Assembly (NCBI GenBank): GCA_045805265.1
Contig: JBJMLO010000024.1
Span: 124,001 to 188,000, forward strand
Length of the DNA: 64,000 bases
Reading direction: 5' to 3'
Source: JBJMLO01 sp045805265
GTDB lineage: Bacteria > Actinomycetota > UBA4738 > JACQTL01
Below are positions 60,314-64,000 of this stretch, in pieces (the first letter of the stretch is position 1; the number at the start of each line of letters is the position of its first letter). Both the position numbers and the translations under genes were made by a program. Below the pieces are notes generated by a model, which saw only the letters and a program-made list of their open reading frames with translations, was not told the origin of the DNA and ran no database searches.

Positions 60314-61068
60314 CCGCGCTGCCGGCGGTCCTGGAACCACTCGTCGCGGACCCTGCCGGGACCGCCGTGCTGCTCGACTTCGACGGCACCCTGTCCGAGA
60401 TCGTCGAACGGCCGGAGCTGGCGGGGCCGGTGGACGGCGCCCGGGATGCTGTCGCCGCCGCCGCGGCGGCGTTCGGGCTGGTGGCGGTGGTGTCGGGGCG
60501 GCCGACGAAGGACGTCGGCCGGCTGCTCGGCGTCGACGGGATCCGGTATCTGGGGATGTACGGCATGGAGGAGCTCCCGGACGCCGCGGTGCCGGAGGAC
60601 CTGCTCGCCGGAGTCCGGGCGGCCGCCGATGCCGTGGCCGGGGCGCGGGTCGAGGACAAGGCAACCTCGGTGGCCGTGCACTACCGGCAGGCGGCCGACC
60701 CGGAGGCGGCCCGGGAATCCCTGCTCCACGACCTCGGGCCGGTCGCGGAGGCCGCAGGGTTCGAGCCGATCGAGGGGAAGATGGTGGTCGAGCTCGTGCC
60801 GCGGGGACGGCCCCGGAAGGGCGGCGCCGTCCGGCGCCTGCTGGAGGAGTCCGGCGCCCGCGTGGCGCTCTACGCCGGTGACGACCGGGCCGACCTGGAG
60901 GCGTTCGAGGAGCTCGTCCGGTTCCGGGACCAGGGCGGGCAGGGGGTCCGGGTGGCCGTGGTGGGCCCCGAGACGCCCGAGACCCTGACCGCCGAGGCGG
61001 ACCTCACGGCCGACGGCCCGGCCGGGTTCGCCGCGCTGCTGCGCGACCTCGCCGCGGCCGCCGCCTGA
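60310..61068 (+). CDS. otsB: Trehalose-6-phosphate phosphatase
   Basis: 252 residues, HAD fold with the OtsB cap. Motif I DFDGTLSEIVERPELAGPV, motif II VVSGRPTKDV, YLGMYGMEEL, EDKATSVAVHYRQA, GKMVVELVPRGRPRKGGAV and motif IV YAGDDRADLEAF. Removes phosphate from trehalose-6-phosphate. GTG start overlaps the GT4 stop. It converges with the otsA-like gene, 13 bp apart. If the GT20 partner is not a true OtsA, this enzyme might act on another sugar phosphate. Confidence 0.92.
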   Translation: MTALPAVLEPLVADPAGTAVLLDFDGTLSEIVERPELAGPVDGARDAVAAAAAAFGLVAVVSGRPTKDVGRLLGVDGIRYLGMYGMEELPDAAVPEDLLAGVRAAADAVAGARVEDKATSVAVHYRQAADPEAARESLLHDLGPVAEAAGFEPIEGKMVVELVPRGRPRKGGAVRRLLEESGARVALYAGDDRADLEAFEELVRFRDQGGQGVRVAVVGPETPETLTAEADLTADGPAGFAALLRDLAAAAA

Positions 61069-61081
61069 GCCTGGGCCGACG

Positions 61082-62581
61082 TCAGGCCGAGCGGGCCGCC
61101 GCCCGTTCCAGCTCGGCCAGCTGCCGGTTCACCCATCGCGCCGGTGGGTTCGCCGCCACCGCCCGGCGCAACCCCGCCGCGCGCCGGCCCCGTTCGTCCT
61201 CCGGCATCTCCAGGGCCGCGCGCAGCGCCTCCACGGTCTCCCCGACGTCGAAGGGGTTCACGGACAGCGCGTGCCGGCCGAGCAGCGCGTCGGCGCCCGC
61301 GTTCCTCGACAGGACCAGGACGCCCGCCGTCTTGTTGATCGTCGGACCCTCCATGGCCACGAGGTTCATCCCGTCGAACACGGGGTTCACCACGAGCACG
61401 TCGTACATGGTGTACGCGGCCAGCGCCCGGTGGATGTCGTCGCGGACGACGACGGTGACCGGCTGCCAGTCCGGCGTCCCCAGCTCGGCGTTGATGCGCT
61501 CGGCCGTCCGCAGGCACTCGCGCGTGTACGAGCGGTACTCCGGGATCGCCCGCCTCGACGGGTTGAACAGGGCCAGGAACCGCACGCGACCGCGCCACTC
61601 CGGGGACTGCTGGAGCAACGTCTCGTACGCCAGGAATCCCCGGAGGATGTTCTTCGACAGCTCCGTCCGGTCGACCCGCAGGATCATCTTCGCGTCGCCC
61701 TTCCACCGGGTGAGCTCCCGCCGGACCCGGCGGACCTCGGGGGTCGCGGCCTGCTTGCGGAGTCCGTGCGCGTCGATCGCGATCGGATAGGTCCGGACCA
61801 CGGCCCGCCGCCCCCCGACCTCGACGCGCCGGGCCCGGAGGTCGACGCGCGCACCCTCGACGTGGCGGCAGCACAGCAGGAAGTTCTCGGCCCAGTCGTC
61901 ACTCTGGAACCCCAGCACGTCGGCGCCCAGCAGGCCCCGGAGCACCGAGTCGGCCATCGCCCCCGGAAGGATGCGGAAGTAGTCGGGGCCCGCGAACGGC
62001 GTGTGCGAGAAGTGCGCCACGAGCGCGTCGGGGCGGGCCTCCCGGATCATCCGGGGGACGAGCGAGAGGTGGTAGTCCTGCACCAGGAACGCGGGCTGGC
62101 TCTCCTCCTCCACTAGGGCGTCGGCGAACTGCCGGTTGACGGCGACGTAGTCGCGCCAGGCCTCCCCGGCAACCCTGCCGAACCGAGGGGTGCGCGGCGC
62201 GTCGAACAGGTAGTGGTGGACGAACCACAGGATTCGGTTCGAGACCACGTTGTAGTACCGGTCGAAGGCCTCGGGCGGTGGGGAGAGGTACCGGACGCGG
62301 TACTTTGCGTCGTCCTCGGCGATCTCGATGCGGCCGCCGGGGGCCCGCTCGGTGGCGATCCGATCGCCGTCGGTCATCGCGGCCGCAACCCATAACCCCC
62401 CGGTTCCCGACAGCGCCCCGGTCAGGGCGGTGACCAGGCCCCCCCCGCCTCTCGACCCCTCGACCTCACCGTCCTCGGCCACCTCGAACTGGATGGGGCC
62501 CCGGTTCGAGGCGATGACGACCGGACGGCCGCCGGGCGCGAGGCCCGGCCGCGCGGGCGCGGGCCGTCCTCGGGAGGACAT
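61082..62581 (-). CDS. otsA: GT20 synthase (trehalose-6-phosphate synthase-like), variant
   Basis: 499 residues, GT20 family. Typical parts: VVIASNRGPIQFE, GGGLVTALTGALSGTGGLWVAAA, WFVHHYLF, VQDYHLSLVPRMIRE, FSHTPFAGPDYFRILPG, ADVLGFQSDDWAENFL, ILRVDRTELSKNILRGFLAYE and NPVFDGMNLVAMEG. The last differs from the classic DGMNLVAKE(Y/F)VAAQ: the KE and following helix read MEGPTINKTAGVLVLSRNAG. This may be a divergent trehalose-6-phosphate synthase or one making another glucosyl phosphate. ATG 62581 has TAGACT 6 nt upstream on the minus strand. Confidence 0.82.
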   Translation of the reverse strand: MSSRGRPAPARPGLAPGGRPVVIASNRGPIQFEVAEDGEVEGSRGGGGLVTALTGALSGTGGLWVAAAMTDGDRIATERAPGGRIEIAEDDAKYRVRYLSPPPEAFDRYYNVVSNRILWFVHHYLFDAPRTPRFGRVAGEAWRDYVAVNRQFADALVEEESQPAFLVQDYHLSLVPRMIREARPDALVAHFSHTPFAGPDYFRILPGAMADSVLRGLLGADVLGFQSDDWAENFLLCCRHVEGARVDLRARRVEVGGRRAVVRTYPIAIDAHGLRKQAATPEVRRVRRELTRWKGDAKMILRVDRTELSKNILRGFLAYETLLQQSPEWRGRVRFLALFNPSRRAIPEYRSYTRECLRTAERINAELGTPDWQPVTVVVRDDIHRALAAYTMYDVLVVNPVFDGMNLVAMEGPTINKTAGVLVLSRNAGADALLGRHALSVNPFDVGETVEALRAALEMPEDERGRRAAGLRRAVAANPPARWVNRQLAELERAAARSA

Positions 62582-62587
62582 GCCCCG

Positions 62588-62593
62588 AGTCTA
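62588..62593 (-). promoter_or_regulatory. -10 hexamer of leaderless otsA-like gene
   Basis: TAGACT on the minus strand, 6 nt before ATG 62581. Confidence 0.55.
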
Positions 62594-62741
62594 CCCATGG
62601 TCCCGCCGGAACCCATCCGCCCCGTCCCCGAACGCGACTCCGGGACCGCCGCCCGCCGGCCGCACGGCGTCGCCGCCGGGAGTTCCGGGTATACCGTGGC
62701 AGCGAAGGGACGACCGGAACGATCCGGCCCGAGGAGCGAGC

Positions 62742-64000
62742 GTGCAGCGCCCCCGAGAACCCATCCTGACGTCCCCCGTGGTCGCGCGCGCCGCGCGCGT
62801 CTTCGTGGTGGCCTGGGCGGCCGTCGGGATGGTCATCCTGGCGTACCTGGTGCTGCGGTACGTCCTGTATCCGGTCCGGGTGGTCTTCCCGCCGCTGTTC
62901 CTGGCACTGATCCTCGTGTACCTGCTGAACCCACCCGTCACCTGGCTGCAACGCCGGGGGATGCGGCGGGGGTGGGCCACGCTCGTCACGTATCTCGTCG
63001 CGCTCGTCGCGCTCGGCGGGCTGCTGGCATGGCTCATCCCGCTCACGTCGCACCAGGTGGGCGAGTTCAGCCGGAGCATCCCGGACCTGCTGCACCGGGC
63101 CGAGCGGGGGCTGCTGCACTTCTCCCGGCGGCTCGGGCTGAAGGTCCGGTCGGCGAACATCCTTGGCGCGTTCGGCAAGAGCGGGTCCGTCGGTGAGTAC
63201 ATCGGCCGGGTCACCTCCGTGAGCTCGGCGGTGGGCCTGGCGCTCGTGCTCGTGCTGGGGCCGATCCTGGCGTTCTACCTCCTGGTCGACCTGCCCAAGC
63301 TGCGGCGAACGCTGGAGGCGGCGGTTCCGGCCCGGCGGCGGGGGGAGGTCCAGCACCTGGCGAGTCGGGTGTCAGCCGCCGTCGGCGGCTACTTCCGGGG
63401 ACAGCTGCTGGTGGCTGCCCTGATCGGCGCGTTCTGCATGCTGGGGTTCTGGTTCGTGGGGCTGCCGTACTGGGCCCCGGTCGGGCTGATCGTCGGCCTG
63501 TTCAGCCTGATCCCGTTCATCGGCCCGTTCCTCGGCGCGATCCCGGCCCTGTTCGTGGCGTTCACCACGCCGCAGGGGGCTCCCGGCGGGCTGCTGCACC
63601 CCCGGCCCGGATGGCCCCTGGCGGTCGCGGCGTCGGTGGTGCTGCTCGTCATCCAGCAGGCCGATGCCCTGGTCGTGAGCCCCCGGCTCGTGTCCCGGAG
63701 CGTCCGGCTCCATCCCGTGACCGTGATGCTCTCGCTGCTCGTGGCGGGGACCGTGGCCGGCGTGTGGGGCATGCTCCTCTCGATCCCCACGGTGGCGGCC
63801 GCGAAGATCCTGGTCGTGCACTACTGGGACACCCGCATGGTGTGGCCGCCCCGCGGCGCCGAGGAGGCCTCCGCGCCGCCGACCGGGGCGGGTCCGTCGG
63901 AGGAACCGGGGCCCGCCATGGTGGCGGCGCTGCCCGAGGACGACCCGGCGCTCCAGGAGGGCGGGGGAGGCAACGGGGCGGGGGAGGGCGACGGGCGGAG
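62742..64000 (+). CDS. AI-2E family permease, 3'-truncated by window edge
   Basis: At least 419 codons with no stop before the window ends. Hydrophobic segments at the N-terminus (VFVVAWAAVGMVILAYLVLR, VVFPPLFLALILVYLLNPPV, LVTYLVALVALGGLLAWLIPL) are followed by a soluble helical loop. Then comes the family core: LALVLVLGPILAFYLLVDLP, GYFRGQLLVAALIGAFCMLG, PFIGPFLGAIPALFVAF and VVSPRLVSRSVRLHPVTVML. The P-[F/L]-IG-P-F-LGAIPA and LHP motifs are typical of the AI-2E/YdiK/PerM exporters. Substrate unknown. GTG 62742 has GAGGAGCGAG ahead. The C-terminal end is a Glu/Gly-rich tail. The 160 bp shared with otsA holds both promoters. Confidence 0.88.
   Translation, partial: MQRPREPILTSPVVARAARVFVVAWAAVGMVILAYLVLRYVLYPVRVVFPPLFLALILVYLLNPPVTWLQRRGMRRGWATLVTYLVALVALGGLLAWLIPLTSHQVGEFSRSIPDLLHRAERGLLHFSRRLGLKVRSANILGAFGKSGSVGEYIGRVTSVSSAVGLALVLVLGPILAFYLLVDLPKLRRTLEAAVPARRRGEVQHLASRVSAAVGGYFRGQLLVAALIGAFCMLGFWFVGLPYWAPVGLIVGLFSLIPFIGPFLGAIPALFVAFTTPQGAPGGLLHPRPGWPLAVAASVVLLVIQQADALVVSPRLVSRSVRLHPVTVMLSLLVAGTVAGVWGMLLSIPTVAAAKILVVHYWDTRMVWPPRGAEEASAPPTGAGPSEEPGPAMVAALPEDDPALQEGGGGNGAGEGDGR

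Overview
This 64-kb window is a GC-rich chromosomal segment, roughly 70 % G+C by eye, from a member of the Actinomycetota. Three things support that. The order tilS, hpt, ftsH, folE, folP, folB, folK, a DUF2520 gene, panC, coaX, lysS, clpC, radA, carD, ispD, ispF, rlmB follows the well-known actinobacterial order (as in Mycobacterium). Family-specific genes are present: CarD, DUF3263 with LytR_C, the DUF2342 zincin next to tilS, an MFS-thymidylate kinase fusion, and SigE-type sigma factors. Many genes also have a TAnnnT -10 hexamer only 6-9 nt before the start codon, the signature of leaderless mRNAs. panD, cysS and lsr2, usual in this neighbourhood, are absent here, so a deep-branching or uncultured lineage is plausible but not proven.

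Layout. 1-5.3 kb: 3' part of topA, then an MFS-tmk fusion and holB. 5.4-10.2 kb: signalling block with a receiver-only protein, a membrane histidine kinase, a NarL-type regulator, and a divergent receiver fused to a class III nucleotide cyclase. 10.2-19.3 kb: tRNA-Thr(CGT), two secreted repeat proteins (SBBP plus RTX; delta-60), a secreted alkaline-phosphatase-superfamily hydrolase, a membrane diguanylate cyclase and a small membrane protein. 19.4-24.8 kb: DUF2342 zincin, tilS, hpt, a lipoprotein and ftsH. 24.8-33.1 kb: folate genes (folE, folP, folB, folK), interrupted by an opposite-strand sigma/anti-sigma-like pair and joined by a hydrolase and a flavin-binding split-barrel gene. 33.1-37.4 kb: DUF2520, panC, coaX, lysS. 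37.4-47.9 kb: a secreted Cys-repeat protein, clpC, then an accessory block (cupin, two sigma/partner pairs, a TOPRIM protein and a GH13_18 phosphorylase). 48-53.7 kb: radA, carD, PIN-TRAM, ispD, ispF, rlmB, tRNA-Thr(TGT). 53.9-58.2 kb: small proteins, a composite STAND ATPase flanked by two copies of a promoter-like element, and glutamate dehydrogenase. 58.3-64 kb: DUF3263, LytR_C, GT4 glycosyltransferase, otsB, a variant GT20 otsA-like gene, and the 5' part of an AI-2E family permease.

Most genes are housekeeping and packed in operons with ATGA or GTGA stop-start overlaps. The accessory content is mainly signalling (c-di-GMP, a cyclic nucleotide, three sigma/partner pairs, a STAND ATPase), secreted repeat proteins and alpha-glucoside or trehalose metabolism. 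I see no insertion sequence, CRISPR array, prophage or rRNA operon. The most interesting candidates are the STAND ATPase locus with its duplicated 57-bp upstream element, the receiver-cyclase fusion, the variant GT20 enzyme, and several long palindromes in divergent promoter regions.
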